NCBI RefSeq assembly: GCF_008727715.1
Contig: NZ_CP044218.1
Coordinates: 4,481,501-4,545,500 of the forward strand
DNA length: 64,000 bases
Direction of reading: 5' to 3'
From: Mesorhizobium terrae
GTDB taxonomy: Bacteria; Pseudomonadota; Alphaproteobacteria; Rhizobiales; Rhizobiaceae
The notes under the pieces are model-generated. The model did no database searches. It was not told the DNA's origin and worked only from the letters and a program-made list of their open reading frames with translations. Position numbers and translations under genes: made by a program. Positions 36,700-46,312 of this stretch are shown in pieces (positions within the stretch are counted from its first letter, which is position 1; every line of letters starts with the position of its first letter).

Positions 36700-36766
36700 A
36701 AGCAACATTATCAAATGGCCGTCCGGGCTCCATCTTCCCTGCATGAACATCAGGCAGGAGCAAGTC

Positions 36767-37498
36767 ATGTCCATGCAATTCAAGGGAAAAACCGCCCTGG
36801 TGACGGGAAGTTCGCGCGGCATCGGCCGCGCCATCGCGGAGCGGCTGGCCGAGGGCGGCGCGGCCGTCGTCATCAACTATCTCGAGAACGAAAGCCGGGC
36901 GCGGGAAGTCGTCGACGGCATCAAGGCACGGGGCGGAAGCGCGATCGCGATCCAGGCCGACATGGCAAGCCCGGCCGACATCCGGCGCCTGTTCGATGAG
37001 GCCGAAGCGGCATTCGAGCGGCCCGACATCGTCGTGGCCAATGCGGCGACTGCTGTGATCAAGTCCATCGTCGATTGCACCGAAGAGGATTACGACCGGG
37101 TCTTCGACACCAACACCAAGGGCGTCTTCTTCGTCCTCCAGGAAGCGGCGCGGCGGGTACGTGATGGCGGGCACATCGTCGTCACCTCCACCGGCGGCAC
37201 CAAAATGTTTTTCGGCCAGACGTCGCTTTATCTCGGCAGCAAAGGCGCGGTCGAGCAGTTCGTGCGGGTACTTTCGCGCGAACTCGGCCCGCGCAACATC
37301 ACCGTGAACGCCATTTCCCCCGGTTTCACCGACACCGAGCTTTTGCCGGATCGGGATCGCGCGGTTGCCGCCGGCATGTCGCCATTCGACCGCATCGGCA
37401 GCCCGCAGGAAGTCGCCGAGGTTGCTGCTTTCCTCGCCAGCGACGCGGCGCGCTGGGTCAGCGGGCAGAATGTCGGCGCCGGCGGCGGCGTCTTCTGA
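36767..37498 (+). CDS. SDR family oxidoreductase (short-chain dehydrogenase)
   Basis: ATG at 36767 follows AGGAGCAAGTC, a better start than the ATG at 36743. It gives 243 residues. The Rossmann motif TGSSRGIGRAIAERL lies near residue 11, the VVANAAT motif near 89, the catalytic Ser in VVTSTGG near 140 and Tyr-x-x-x-Lys in SLYLGSKGAVEQFV near 152-156. It is a classical NAD(P)-dependent alcohol or keto reductase close to 3-oxoacyl-ACP reductases; the substrate is unknown. It is the first gene downstream of the divergent LysR regulator. Confidence 0.92.
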   Translation: MSMQFKGKTALVTGSSRGIGRAIAERLAEGGAAVVINYLENESRAREVVDGIKARGGSAIAIQADMASPADIRRLFDEAEAAFERPDIVVANAATAVIKSIVDCTEEDYDRVFDTNTKGVFFVLQEAARRVRDGGHIVVTSTGGTKMFFGQTSLYLGSKGAVEQFVRVLSRELGPRNITVNAISPGFTDTELLPDRDRAVAAGMSPFDRIGSPQEVAEVAAFLASDAARWVSGQNVGAGGGVF

Positions 37499-37635
37499 GC
37501 CTTGCCGTCCACCGCCCGGCTCCGGGCCCGAGACCCAAGCACTGACCAACAACCTTCAACCGACCAGCGCCCACGATACCGACGGGCCGCTACAGGTCGC
37601 TCAACATCCATTCCATGCAGATGAGAGGAAAGACC

Positions 37636-38178
37636 ATGAAAACCCTGACGCGCCTTGCGCTCTACGCCGCTGTCGCTACTGCTCCCGAAGCCGGCGGCAT
37701 TGCCGCCTCGGCCAATCCTTCGAGCCCGGATCTGCGGGTGCTTGCTGAGGAGCGGGCACTGATCCGCATCGCCGACCATATCGACCGCGCCGTCGACGCG
37801 CAGGACTGGAAGCGTGCACGCGGCTATTTCGCCGACCGGGTGCGGGTCGATTTCTCCTCGCTCAGCGGCCAGCCCGAAAGCACCATCCCCGCCGATGACC
37901 TGATCGCCGGCTGGGCCGGCAATCTGAAGGGCAGCAAGACCAGCCTGCACCTGCGCACCAACCACGAAGTCACCGTTGAAGGCGACCGCGCCACCGTGCA
38001 ATCCAACGGCTACGCCTGGAACCGCATGGAAGGCAATGGCGATCCCTTGTGGGAAGTGTGGGGCACCTACACGCATCAGATGGTGCGCAGCGGCGACGGC
38101 TGGAAGGTCGATGCCTTCGCTTTCCACAAGACCCATGAACGCGGCAGCGACTGGGTGAAAACCACGCCCGGCCGCTGA
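37636..38178 (+). CDS. NTF2/SnoaL-like protein with possible signal peptide
   Basis: ATG at 37636 follows GAGAGGAAAGACC and gives 180 residues. The first 30 residues (MKTLTRLALYAAVATAPEAG and following) look like a weak or damaged signal peptide. The rest is a SnoaL-like cone fold of the nuclear transport factor 2 superfamily: IADHIDRAVDAQDWKRARGY, RVRVDFSSLSGQPESTIP, THQMVRSGDGWKVDAFAF. Members may be isomerases, dehydratases or simply binding proteins. It lies between the SDR and aldo-keto reductase genes and is probably cotranscribed with them. Confidence 0.8.
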   Translation: MKTLTRLALYAAVATAPEAGGIAASANPSSPDLRVLAEERALIRIADHIDRAVDAQDWKRARGYFADRVRVDFSSLSGQPESTIPADDLIAGWAGNLKGSKTSLHLRTNHEVTVEGDRATVQSNGYAWNRMEGNGDPLWEVWGTYTHQMVRSGDGWKVDAFAFHKTHERGSDWVKTTPGR

Positions 38179-38229
38179 CCCGACCGCACGCCCGGACCTG
38201 CAACCAACCGAATTTCGAGAGAGACCATC

Positions 38230-39336
38230 ATGACCACGACCTATTACACGCTGGGCAACAGCGGCCTGCGCGTCAGCCGGCTGGCGCTCGGCACCATGAC
38301 CTTCGGCACTGAATGGGGCTGGGGCACGGAGAAGGCGACCGCGCGGGCCCTGTTCGACGCCTATGTCGAGGCCGGCGGCAATTTCTTCGACACGGCGGAC
38401 GCCTATACCGGCGGCACCTCCGAAACCTGGCTCGGCGAATTCATTGCCGAGCGAGGGCTGCGCGATCGCGCCGTCATCTCCACCAAGTTCACCATGAACC
38501 TGGAAGGCCCCGAGCCCAACAGCGGCGGCAACGGCCGCAAGAACATCATGCGGGCGCTCGACGGTTCGCTGAAGCGGCTCGGCACCGACTATGTCGACCT
38601 CTACATCCTGCATTGCTGGGACCGGCTGACGCCGCCGGAGGAGGTGATGCGCACGCTGGACGATCTGGTGCGGGCCGGCAAGGTTCGCCATGTCGGCCTG
38701 TCCGACGTGCCGGCCTGGTATGCCAGCCGCGCCCAGGCGGTGGCGGAATTCCGCGGCTACGAGCCGGTTTCGGCGCTGCAGCTCGAATATTCCCTGGCCG
38801 AGCGCAACATCGAGCACGAATTCGTGCCGTTCGGCACCCGCCATGGCGCCGGCATCATGGTGTGGAGTCCGCTGGCCAGCGGACTGCTCAGCGGAAAATA
38901 CCGCAGCGGCGATGCGGGCAAGGCAAGCGGTCGGCTCGAAACGGTGCGCGGTACGGCCAATCCTGGGTTCCAGAAGTTCAACGACCGCAACTGGGCGATC
39001 GTCGCCGAACTCGAACAGGTTTCGGCAACGCTCGGCAAAAGCATGGCGCAAGTGGCGCTCAACTGGGTGGCGACCCAGCCGGGCGTCGCCTCGACCATCA
39101 TCGGTGCGACCAGGCTGGAACAATTGAAGGACAATCTCGGCGCGCTGGACTTCGAAATCCCGGCCGAATTGCGCCTGCGGCTGGATGCCGCGAGCCGTCC
39201 CGCCACGCCGTTTCCGTACTCCTTCTTCGGTCCCGAGATTCAGGGCGGCATCACCGGGGGCGCGGCGGTCGGCGACAAACCTGCCGGTTATTATCCGGAT
39301 CTGTTGATGCGGGGAACGTTTGCCGGCGTCAGTTGA
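38230..39336 (+). CDS. Aldo/keto reductase
   Basis: The 368-residue NADPH-dependent TIM-barrel oxidoreductase has all four catalytic residues visible: Asp and Tyr in FFDTADAYTGGTSE near residue 55-60, Lys in VISTKFTMN near 87 and His in YILHCWD near 126. Cofactor-site sequences STIIGATRLEQLKDNLGAL appear near the C-terminus. The ribosome site is GAGAGAGACC. It is the last gene of the LysR-linked module and ends before a strong stem-loop. Confidence 0.93.
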   Translation: MTTTYYTLGNSGLRVSRLALGTMTFGTEWGWGTEKATARALFDAYVEAGGNFFDTADAYTGGTSETWLGEFIAERGLRDRAVISTKFTMNLEGPEPNSGGNGRKNIMRALDGSLKRLGTDYVDLYILHCWDRLTPPEEVMRTLDDLVRAGKVRHVGLSDVPAWYASRAQAVAEFRGYEPVSALQLEYSLAERNIEHEFVPFGTRHGAGIMVWSPLASGLLSGKYRSGDAGKASGRLETVRGTANPGFQKFNDRNWAIVAELEQVSATLGKSMAQVALNWVATQPGVASTIIGATRLEQLKDNLGALDFEIPAELRLRLDAASRPATPFPYSFFGPEIQGGITGGAAVGDKPAGYYPDLLMRGTFAGVS

Positions 39337-39357
39337 GGAGAACGGGCATTAAGGGCA

Positions 39358-39383
39358 GGGCGCCGCGTGACATGGCGGCGCCC
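39358..39383 (+). terminator. Stem-loop after the aldo/keto reductase gene, probable terminator
   Basis: GGGCGCCGC (39358-39366) pairs perfectly with GCGGCGCCC (39375-39383). It is followed by TTCGTGT, a poor T-tract, so it may be a weak or Rho-assisted stop. It separates the inserted module from pyrH. Confidence 0.55.
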
Positions 39384-39475
39384 TTCGTGTATCCGGTCTC
39401 CACATTGCAAAACAGACGCGGGAAAGAGCCGGGTTTCACCTGAGACCATCCCGCTCCGCGATCCTAGGGGACCCG

Positions 39476-40198
39476 ATGACAGCCAAACCGCTCTACCGAC
39501 GTGTCCTGTTGAAAGCGTCGGGCGAGGCGCTGATGGGCGAACAGCATTTCGGCATCGACGTCTCGGTCGTCGACCGCATCGCCTCCGATATCGCCGAGGC
39601 GCGCACACTCGGCGTCGAGGTCGGCGTCGTCATCGGCGGCGGCAACATCTTCCGCGGCGTTGCCGTGGCTTCCAAGGGCGGCGACCGGGTCACCGGCGAC
39701 CACATGGGCATGCTCGCCACCGTCATCAACTCGCTGGCGCTGCGCACCTCGCTCATCAAGATCGGCGTCGATGCCGTCGTGCTGTCGGCCATCGCCATGC
39801 CGGAGCTGTGCGAGAGCTTCTCGCAGCGCCAGGCCACTGCCTACATGAACCAGGGCAAGGTGGTGATCTTTGCCGGCGGCACCGGCAATCCCTTCTTCAC
39901 CACCGATTCGGCTGCGGCATTGCGCGCGGCCGAAATCGGCGCGGATGCGCTGTTCAAGGGCACCCAGGTGGACGGCGTCTATTCGGCGGACCCCAAGAAG
40001 GACCCCACCGCGACCCGTTTCGACCGCATTACCCATGCCGAAGTCATCAATCGTGGCCTTTCCATCATGGATACGGCCGCAATTGCGCTTGCGCGCGAAA
40101 ACAACATTCCGATAATCGTCTACTCGATCCACGAAAAGGGCGGTTTCGGCGAGATACTGAAGGGTGGCGGCCACTGCACGGTGGTAGCCGACAAGTGA
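39476..40198 (+). CDS. pyrH: Uridylate kinase (UMP kinase)
   Basis: The 240-residue enzyme phosphorylates UMP to UDP. It belongs to the amino-acid kinase fold rather than the P-loop family. Motifs include RRVLLKASGEALMGEQHFGI at the N-terminus, VIGGGNIFRGVAVASKGGDR near 56, GGTGNPFFTTDSAAALRA near 135 and GTQVDGVYSADPKKDPTATR near 162. It starts a same-strand run with frr, uppS and cdsA, as in most bacteria. Confidence 0.97.
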   Translation: MTAKPLYRRVLLKASGEALMGEQHFGIDVSVVDRIASDIAEARTLGVEVGVVIGGGNIFRGVAVASKGGDRVTGDHMGMLATVINSLALRTSLIKIGVDAVVLSAIAMPELCESFSQRQATAYMNQGKVVIFAGGTGNPFFTTDSAAALRAAEIGADALFKGTQVDGVYSADPKKDPTATRFDRITHAEVINRGLSIMDTAAIALARENNIPIIVYSIHEKGGFGEILKGGGHCTVVADK

Positions 40199-40253
40199 GA
40201 ACAGGGCCTCGCCCTGATGCAAGTGGTTCGGACAGCGGGCCGGGGAGACGACT

Positions 40254-40808
40254 ATGAGTGGCGATTATAACGATCTGACGCGGCGCATGGATGGGGCGAT
40301 TGCCGCCTTCAAGCACGATCTTGCTTCGCTGCGCACCGGGCGCGCGTCCTCCAACCTGCTCGACGCCGTCAATGTGCAGGCCTACGGTTCGGCGATGCCC
40401 ATCAACCAGGTGGCGACCGTCTCGGTGCCGGAGCCGCGCATGATCTCGGTCTCGGTGTGGGACAAGTCGATGGTCGGCGCGGTCGATCGCGCCATTCGCG
40501 AAGCCAATCTCGGTTTCAATCCGATCGTCGACGGCACCAATCTGCGCATTCCGTTGCCGGAGCTGAACGAACAGCGCCGCAAGGAACTGGTCAAGATTTC
40601 GCATGGTTATGCCGAGAACGCCCGCGTCGCCGTCCGGCACGTGCGCCGCGACGGCATGGACTATCTGAAGAAGGCGGAAAAGGACGGCGATATCGGCGAG
40701 GACGATCACCGCAAGGAATCGGACCGCGTCCAGAAGCTGACCGACGAGACGATCAACATGATCGATCGCATGCTCACGGAAAAAGAAACCGAGATCATGC
40801 AGGTTTAG
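40254..40808 (+). CDS. frr: Ribosome recycling factor
   Basis: The 184-residue protein splits post-termination ribosomes with EF-G. The three-helix-bundle sequence is typical: [60 protein letters not shown] and [20 protein letters not shown]. Length is normal. It lies 55 bases after pyrH and 29 bases before uppS. Confidence 0.97.
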   Translation: MSGDYNDLTRRMDGAIAAFKHDLASLRTGRASSNLLDAVNVQAYGSAMPINQVATVSVPEPRMISVSVWDKSMVGAVDRAIREANLGFNPIVDGTNLRIPLPELNEQRRKELVKISHGYAENARVAVRHVRRDGMDYLKKAEKDGDIGEDDHRKESDRVQKLTDETINMIDRMLTEKETEIMQV

Positions 40809-40837
40809 GCGAGGCTGGCCGGCCCGAAAGCAGAACC

Positions 40838-41557
40838 ATGGCAACCCCCGCGCATGTCGCGATCATCATGGATGGCAATGGCCGCTGGGCCAAGGCGCGC
40901 GGACTGCCGCGGCTCGCCGGCCATCGGGCGGGCGTGGAGGCCGTGCGCAGGACCGTGAAGGCGGCGCCCGACCTCGGCATTTCCTATCTCACGCTCTACG
41001 CCTTCTCCTCGGAGAACTGGTCGCGGCCTAAGTCCGAGGTCTCAGACCTGATGGGGCTGTTGAAACTGTTCATCCGCCGCGATCTCGCCGAACTTCATCA
41101 GAACGGTGTCCGGGTCAGGATCGTCGGCGATCGGACCAGCCTGCAGCCCGACATTCGTGGCCTGCTCGTAGAGGCCGAGACGCTGACTGCTAACAATTCG
41201 GCGCTGACGCTGGTGATTGCCTTCAACTATGGCAGCCGCGATGAAATCGTGCGTGCGACGCGCAAGTTGGTGGCCGCGGCAGCGCGCGGCGAGATTACGC
41301 CTGCCGACGTCGATGCCGAGATTTTCGCCGCCAACCTCGATACAGCGGGCATTCCCGATCCCGAGCTCATCATCCGCACCAGCGGCGAACTCAGGCTTTC
41401 CAACTTCCTGCTGTGGCAGGCCGCCTACAGCGAACTGGTGTTCCTGCCGTGCTACTGGCCGGATTTCAGCCGCGAGCATCTGGCGGATGCGATTCGCGAT
41501 TTCGGCGGGCGCGAGCGCCGATTCGGTGGTGTTGCCCCGCAAGACGTCGCCTCATGA
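40838..41557 (+). CDS. uppS: Undecaprenyl (isoprenyl) diphosphate synthase
   Basis: The 239-residue cis-prenyltransferase makes the C55 lipid carrier for cell-wall synthesis. ATG at 40838 gives [20 protein letters not shown], with the catalytic Asp and phosphate-binding loop. [49 protein letters not shown] and the Glu after it are all present. It overlaps cdsA by four bases (ATGA). Confidence 0.96.
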   Translation: MATPAHVAIIMDGNGRWAKARGLPRLAGHRAGVEAVRRTVKAAPDLGISYLTLYAFSSENWSRPKSEVSDLMGLLKLFIRRDLAELHQNGVRVRIVGDRTSLQPDIRGLLVEAETLTANNSALTLVIAFNYGSRDEIVRATRKLVAAAARGEITPADVDAEIFAANLDTAGIPDPELIIRTSGELRLSNFLLWQAAYSELVFLPCYWPDFSREHLADAIRDFGGRERRFGGVAPQDVAS

Positions 41558-42381
41558 CGGGTCAGCTGAGCAACCTCCAGACCCGGGTCGTTTCAGCTGT
41601 CGTGCTTGGTATCGCCGCATTGGCGCTGACTTGGCTCGGCGGTTTGCCGTTCCGGCTGCTGGCGGCGCTGATCGCGGGCGCGATCTTTTATGAATGGACG
41701 CATATGACGCGCGCCAAGGCCGGGCCGGGGCTCGGCTTTGTACCGGAAGCGTCGATGCTGGTCTTTCTGGGTGTTCTGGTTGCCGGCCTGCCGGCTATGC
41801 CGACCCTTGTCGTGCTGGTTGCCGCGGTCGCCATCGCGGCCATTGTCGGTGCCATGCGCGGGGCAGGGCAGTGGGACGCGGTCGGTGTCGCCTATGCCGG
41901 CCTGTCCGGCTTTTCGCTAGCCTTCCTGCGTGATTCCGACTGGTCGGGCCTCGCCGCGGTGCTGTTCCTGTTCGCGGTGGTCTGGGCGACCGATATTTTC
42001 GCCTATTTTGTCGGTCGTGCCGTCGGCGGGCCGAAGCTGGCGCCGGCGATTTCCCCAGGCAAGACGCAGAGCGGCGCGCTGGGTGGTGCGGTGTTCGGCC
42101 TTGCGGCAGGACTGCTGCTCGCGCTCGTGCTCGGACTGTCCAATCTGGCAACGCTGGCGCTGGTGGCGTTGTTCCTTTCAATCGTGGCCCAGGCTGGCGA
42201 CCTGTTCGAATCCTGGGTGAAGCGACGGCACGATTGCAAGGATTCCAGCGCCATCATCCCGGGACATGGCGGTGTCATGGACCGTGTCGACGGGCTGGTG
42301 GCTGCGGCTGCGGCGCTTTACCTGATTGGCTGGATGGCCGGCTCGGCCGATCATCCGGCACACGGCTTGTTTCCGGTCTGA
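41554..42381 (+). CDS. cdsA: Phosphatidate cytidylyltransferase
   Basis: The 275-residue inner-membrane enzyme has about eight hydrophobic segments and makes CDP-diacylglycerol for phospholipid synthesis. The C-terminal family signature, [20 protein letters not shown] followed by DRVD, is intact, with the conserved acidic and Lys residues. The start is set by the ATGA overlap with uppS. In many relatives dxr follows; here rseP is next after only 98 bases. Confidence 0.95.
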   Translation: MTGQLSNLQTRVVSAVVLGIAALALTWLGGLPFRLLAALIAGAIFYEWTHMTRAKAGPGLGFVPEASMLVFLGVLVAGLPAMPTLVVLVAAVAIAAIVGAMRGAGQWDAVGVAYAGLSGFSLAFLRDSDWSGLAAVLFLFAVVWATDIFAYFVGRAVGGPKLAPAISPGKTQSGALGGAVFGLAAGLLLALVLGLSNLATLALVALFLSIVAQAGDLFESWVKRRHDCKDSSAIIPGHGGVMDRVDGLVAAAAALYLIGWMAGSADHPAHGLFPV

Positions 42382-42479
42382 AATTATCGTTGAGCTTCGG
42401 GTGGCGTCCGCCACGGATTCGCCCCGATTGAGGTCACATTTGCGGCGCGGATATACGCCGGGAATTTTGAGGACGTGAT

Positions 42480-43622
42480 TTGAACGATTTTCTTCCCGGA
42501 TTGTTCGGCATCGGTGGCGTCGTGCTCGGCACGCTCATCCCGTTCCTGTTCGTGCTGACCGTCGTCGTCTTCGTGCACGAGATGGGCCACTATCTGGTTG
42601 GCCGCCTCTGCGGCATCGGCGTGCGCGCCTTTTCCGTCGGTTTCGGTCCGGAACTCGTCGGCTTCACCGACCGCCACGGCACGCGCTGGAAACTCTGCGC
42701 CATACCGCTCGGCGGCTATGTCAAATTCGTCGGCGACATGAACGCGACCTCCAGCCAGCCCGGCTCCGAGGAGATCGAGAAGCTAACCGACGACGAGCGC
42801 AAGGTCGCCTTCCACACGCAGCCGATCTGGAAGCGCGCCGCGACCGTGTTTGCCGGGCCGCTGTTCAATTTCCTGCTGACGATCGTCGTTTTCGCCGTGC
42901 TGTTCCTGAGCTTCGGCCGCTACGTGCTGGAGCCGACGGTCGCCGAGGTTCGGCCGAACAGCCCGGCCGCCGTGGCCGGCATTCTGCCGGGCGACCGCTT
43001 CGTCAGCGTCGATGGCGAGAAGGTCGAGACCTTCTCCGACGTGCAGCGGCTGGTTTCCGGCCGGGCGGGCGATGCCATGACCTTCGTGATGCTGCGCGAC
43101 GGCAAGAACGTTACCGTGGTGGCGACGCCACAGCTTTCCGAGGAAAAGGACGCGCTCGGCAACAAGGTGAAGATGGCGGTGATCGGCGTCGGCAACAATG
43201 CCGAGGTCGGCCAGCCGCGGCTGATCACCTATTCGCCCGGAGGCGCCGTGGTCGCGGCCGTCGAGGCAACCGGCCAGATTGTCGAGCGCACCGGCCTCTT
43301 CATGAAGCGTTTCGTGGTCGGCCGCGAGGACAAATGCCAGCTTGGCGGGCCGGTCAAGATCGCCGGCATGGCCGGGCAGGCGGCCAAACTCGGCTTCGAA
43401 TGGCTCGTGCAACTTGTCGCGTTGCTATCGGTCGGTATAGGGATACTCAATCTCTTGCCGATTCCGCCCCTCGACGGCGGCCATCTTCTCTTCTATGGGA
43501 TCGAGGCCGTCATCCGGAGGCCGGTGTCGGAGCGGATGATGGAAGCGGTCTATCGAACGGGGATGATTCTGGTTTTGGGGTTTATGGGGTTCGTTTTCTG
43601 GAACGATCTCTTTGGGTGCTGA
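42480..43622 (+). CDS. rseP: Site-2 intramembrane zinc protease RseP
   Basis: The 380-residue membrane protease begins with TTG at 42480 behind GAGGACG. The zinc motif HEMGH (His33, Glu34, His37) lies in the first helix and the second motif LDGGH in PIPPLDGGHLLFYG near residue 335. One PDZ domain (VRPNSPAAVAGILPGDRFVS) lies between, against two in E. coli RseP (450 residues). It cleaves anti-sigma factors and signal-peptide remnants. It is followed by bamA after a 218-base gap. Confidence 0.95.
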   Translation: MNDFLPGLFGIGGVVLGTLIPFLFVLTVVVFVHEMGHYLVGRLCGIGVRAFSVGFGPELVGFTDRHGTRWKLCAIPLGGYVKFVGDMNATSSQPGSEEIEKLTDDERKVAFHTQPIWKRAATVFAGPLFNFLLTIVVFAVLFLSFGRYVLEPTVAEVRPNSPAAVAGILPGDRFVSVDGEKVETFSDVQRLVSGRAGDAMTFVMLRDGKNVTVVATPQLSEEKDALGNKVKMAVIGVGNNAEVGQPRLITYSPGGAVVAAVEATGQIVERTGLFMKRFVVGREDKCQLGGPVKIAGMAGQAAKLGFEWLVQLVALLSVGIGILNLLPIPPLDGGHLLFYGIEAVIRRPVSERMMEAVYRTGMILVLGFMGFVFWNDLFGC

Positions 43623-43840
43623 AATCATGAAAGAATTTGGCTCGCGGAGCGGCTTGTTGAGGCGCCGTTTACCATGAGCGGGGATATGAGTGACGCGAAA
43701 GCCACGCTGGGTTGGTAAGTAAATACAAATTAACCAGAAGCCTTGCGTGTAGGGAAAATCCGGTTAATACGGTACGGGAAAATGACCGCGACGTCCGGTT
43801 TTCTCGCCGTGGGGACTTCGAGAAAAGGTTTTAAAGCCCG

Positions 43841-46237
43841 ATGAAGGCAGCATCCAAGTTTCTGAGCGCCGCGTCCGCGGCGGCTATGTCAGCCGCCCTG
43901 GTTGTGCCGGGTTCGCTCGCTGTTCAGTTTGCGTCCGTGTCTGCTGCCCATGCGGCTGTGGTTAGCCGGGTCGATGTGAGTGGCAACACCCGTGTCGATG
44001 CCGAGACGATTCGCAATTATGTGAAGATCAAGCCGGGCAAGGCGTTCTCGAATGCCGATATCGACGAAGCCGTGAAGGCGCTGTTCGGCACCGGGCTGTT
44101 CTCCGACGTGCGCATCAACCAGGTCGGTTCGGCGCTGGTCATCAAGGTTTCCGAATACCAGGTCGTCAACCAGGTCATTTTCCAGGGCAACAAGAAGATC
44201 AAGGACGCCCAGCTCGCCAACACCGTGCAGCTGAAGCCGCGTTCGTCCTATTCGCAGGCCGCCGTCGACGCCGACATCGAGACGATCAAGGAAGCCTATC
44301 GCCGCATCGGCCGCGATGACGCCGCCGTCACCAGCCAGATCATGGATCTGGGCGAAAACCGCGTGAACGTCGTCTACAACGTCAACGAAGGCGAGCGCAC
44401 CAAGATCGTCGCCGTCAATTTCGTGGGCAACAAGGCTTTCTCGAGCCGTCGCCTGTCCGACGTGATCGGCACCAAGAAGTCGAGCTGGCTGTCGTTCATC
44501 CTGCGTGACGACGTGTTCGATCAGGACAAGCTGAAGGCCGACGAGGAGCTGCTGCGCCGCTTCTACTACAATCGCGGCTATGCCGACTTCCAGGTCGTCT
44601 CGGCCTCGGGCGAGCTCGACAGCTCCAACAACCAGTACACCGTCACCGTCACGGTCGATGAGGGCGAGCGCTACGATTTCGGCGAAATCAACGTCGACAG
44701 CTCCATCCCGGAAGTCGATGCCAAGGCGCTGCAGGCGGTGGTTCAGACCTATAAGGGCGACACCTACAACGCCAAGAAGGTCGAGGATTCGATCATCGCG
44801 CTGACCGAGCGGGTCGCTGGCCAGGGTTATGCGTTCGCGCAGGTTACGCCGCGTGGCGACCGTAATTTCGAGAACAAGACGATTTCGGTCACCTACACGA
44901 TCGATCAGGGCGCCAAGGCCTATATCGAGCGCATCGAAATCCGCGGCAACAGCCGCACGCGCGACTACGTGATTCGTCGCGAGTTTGACCTCAGCGAAGG
45001 CGATGCCTTCAACCAGGTTCTCGTGCAGCGCGCGAAGAAGCGCCTGGAAGCGCTTGATTATTTTGAAAAGGTCGAGATTTCGACGCAGCCAGGCTCCGAG
45101 CCGGACCAGGTTGTTCTGGTGGTTGACGTGGTCGAGAAGTCGACCGGCGACTTCTCGGTCGGCGCCGGCTATTCGACCGGCGGCGAAACGCCCGGTCCGT
45201 CGGTCACCGGCTCGATCACCGAGCGTAACTTCCTCGGTCGTGGCCAGTTCATCAAGCTGTCGGCCGGCGGTGGCCGCAGGTCGCGTGACTTCAGCGTCTC
45301 CTTCACCGAGCCGTATTTCCTCGGCCGTCGCATCGCAGCCGGTTTCGACATCTATCGGTCGACCCGCAAATACGACGCCTATGATTCGGAAACGATCGGC
45401 GGAACCATCCGTTTCGGTCTGCCGATCACGCAGAACATCACGACGCAGCTCGCCTACAACATCTCCCAGGAGAAGTATAAGTACGACAACGGCTGCTTCG
45501 ACTCGACCGGCGTCTTCAACCCGCTGCTCTGTAACGTGTCGACCGCCATTCAGAACGCCATCACCGACCCGCTTACCGGCCAGCCGCGCGGCGCCTGGAT
45601 CAAGTCGTCGGTCAGCGCCGGTCTGGTGTACAACACCATCGACGATATGAAGAACCCGCACTACGGCATCTATGCCAACGGCACCGTCGAGGTGGCGGGC
45701 CTGGGTGGCGATGCCAAGTTCGTCAAGCTCTCGGCGCGCAGCTCGATCTACCAGACGCTGTCGGAAGAGCTGGACATCGTTGGCGTGGTTTCCGGCGGCG
45801 CTGGCCACATCATCGGTTACGGCAGCAACGATCTGCGCGTCTTCGACATGTTCCAGAACAACGACCGCATGATCCGCGGCTTCGAGTTCAACGGTATCGG
45901 CCCGGCTTCCACGCCGACTGCCAACGGCAGCCGCGACCATCTCGGTGGCACGACCTACTTCAATGCGTCGGCCGAAGCGCAATTCCCGCTGCCGGTCGTT
46001 CCGGAAAGCCTCGGCCTGCGTGGCGCGGTGTTCGCCGATGCGGCAACGCTGTATGGCAATGACGTTTTTGGTGTCGACTCGTCGACGACCGGCATGAAGC
46101 TGCGGGCGTCGGCCGGTATCGGCCTGATGTGGGCTTCGCCGTTCGGACCGCTGCGCATCGACTACGCGATACCGCTGAAGAAGGAAAAGACGGACAACGT
46201 CCAGGAATTCAACTTCGGCATATCGACCCGCTTCTGA
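43841..46237 (+). CDS. bamA: Outer membrane protein assembly factor BamA
   Basis: The 798-residue protein inserts beta-barrel proteins into the outer membrane. A long signal peptide ends near AHA|AVVSRVDVSGN, then come five POTRA domains (residues about 38-430; for example VIFQGNKKIKDAQLANTV, VVAVNFVGNKAFSSRRL-type repeats, IERIEIRGNSRTRDYVIRRE). The 16-strand barrel starts at DFSVGAGYSTGGETPGPS and ends with the C-terminal phenylalanine signal FNFGISTRF. The conserved loop-6 VRGF-type motif reads MIRGFEFNGIGP. It precedes lpxD, as in most Gram-negative bacteria. Confidence 0.96.
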   Translation: MKAASKFLSAASAAAMSAALVVPGSLAVQFASVSAAHAAVVSRVDVSGNTRVDAETIRNYVKIKPGKAFSNADIDEAVKALFGTGLFSDVRINQVGSALVIKVSEYQVVNQVIFQGNKKIKDAQLANTVQLKPRSSYSQAAVDADIETIKEAYRRIGRDDAAVTSQIMDLGENRVNVVYNVNEGERTKIVAVNFVGNKAFSSRRLSDVIGTKKSSWLSFILRDDVFDQDKLKADEELLRRFYYNRGYADFQVVSASGELDSSNNQYTVTVTVDEGERYDFGEINVDSSIPEVDAKALQAVVQTYKGDTYNAKKVEDSIIALTERVAGQGYAFAQVTPRGDRNFENKTISVTYTIDQGAKAYIERIEIRGNSRTRDYVIRREFDLSEGDAFNQVLVQRAKKRLEALDYFEKVEISTQPGSEPDQVVLVVDVVEKSTGDFSVGAGYSTGGETPGPSVTGSITERNFLGRGQFIKLSAGGGRRSRDFSVSFTEPYFLGRRIAAGFDIYRSTRKYDAYDSETIGGTIRFGLPITQNITTQLAYNISQEKYKYDNGCFDSTGVFNPLLCNVSTAIQNAITDPLTGQPRGAWIKSSVSAGLVYNTIDDMKNPHYGIYANGTVEVAGLGGDAKFVKLSARSSIYQTLSEELDIVGVVSGGAGHIIGYGSNDLRVFDMFQNNDRMIRGFEFNGIGPASTPTANGSRDHLGGTTYFNASAEAQFPLPVVPESLGLRGAVFADAATLYGNDVFGVDSSTTGMKLRASAGIGLMWASPFGPLRIDYAIPLKKEKTDNVQEFNFGISTRF

Positions 46238-46312
46238 TTTGAGAACCGCGACGACTTCCGGGCCCGATGGCCCGGGAGGTCGGGGTTCCATCTAGCTGGA
46301 AACCGCTCAGGA

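Noticed and set aside
37228..39123. A 631-codon minus-strand open frame across the SDR, NTF2-like and aldo-keto reductase genes
   Set aside because: It crosses three well-supported genes and their gaps and has no recognisable domain.
42204..42213. GTTCGAATCC, resembling a tRNA T-arm
   Set aside because: It lies inside cdsA (coding for LFESW) and no acceptor stem or anticodon arm surrounds it.
43889..46291. An 800-codon minus-strand open frame opposite bamA
   Set aside because: It mirrors bamA codon structure in GC-rich DNA and has a low-complexity Val/Arg/Asp/Gly make-up; bamA is certain on the plus strand.
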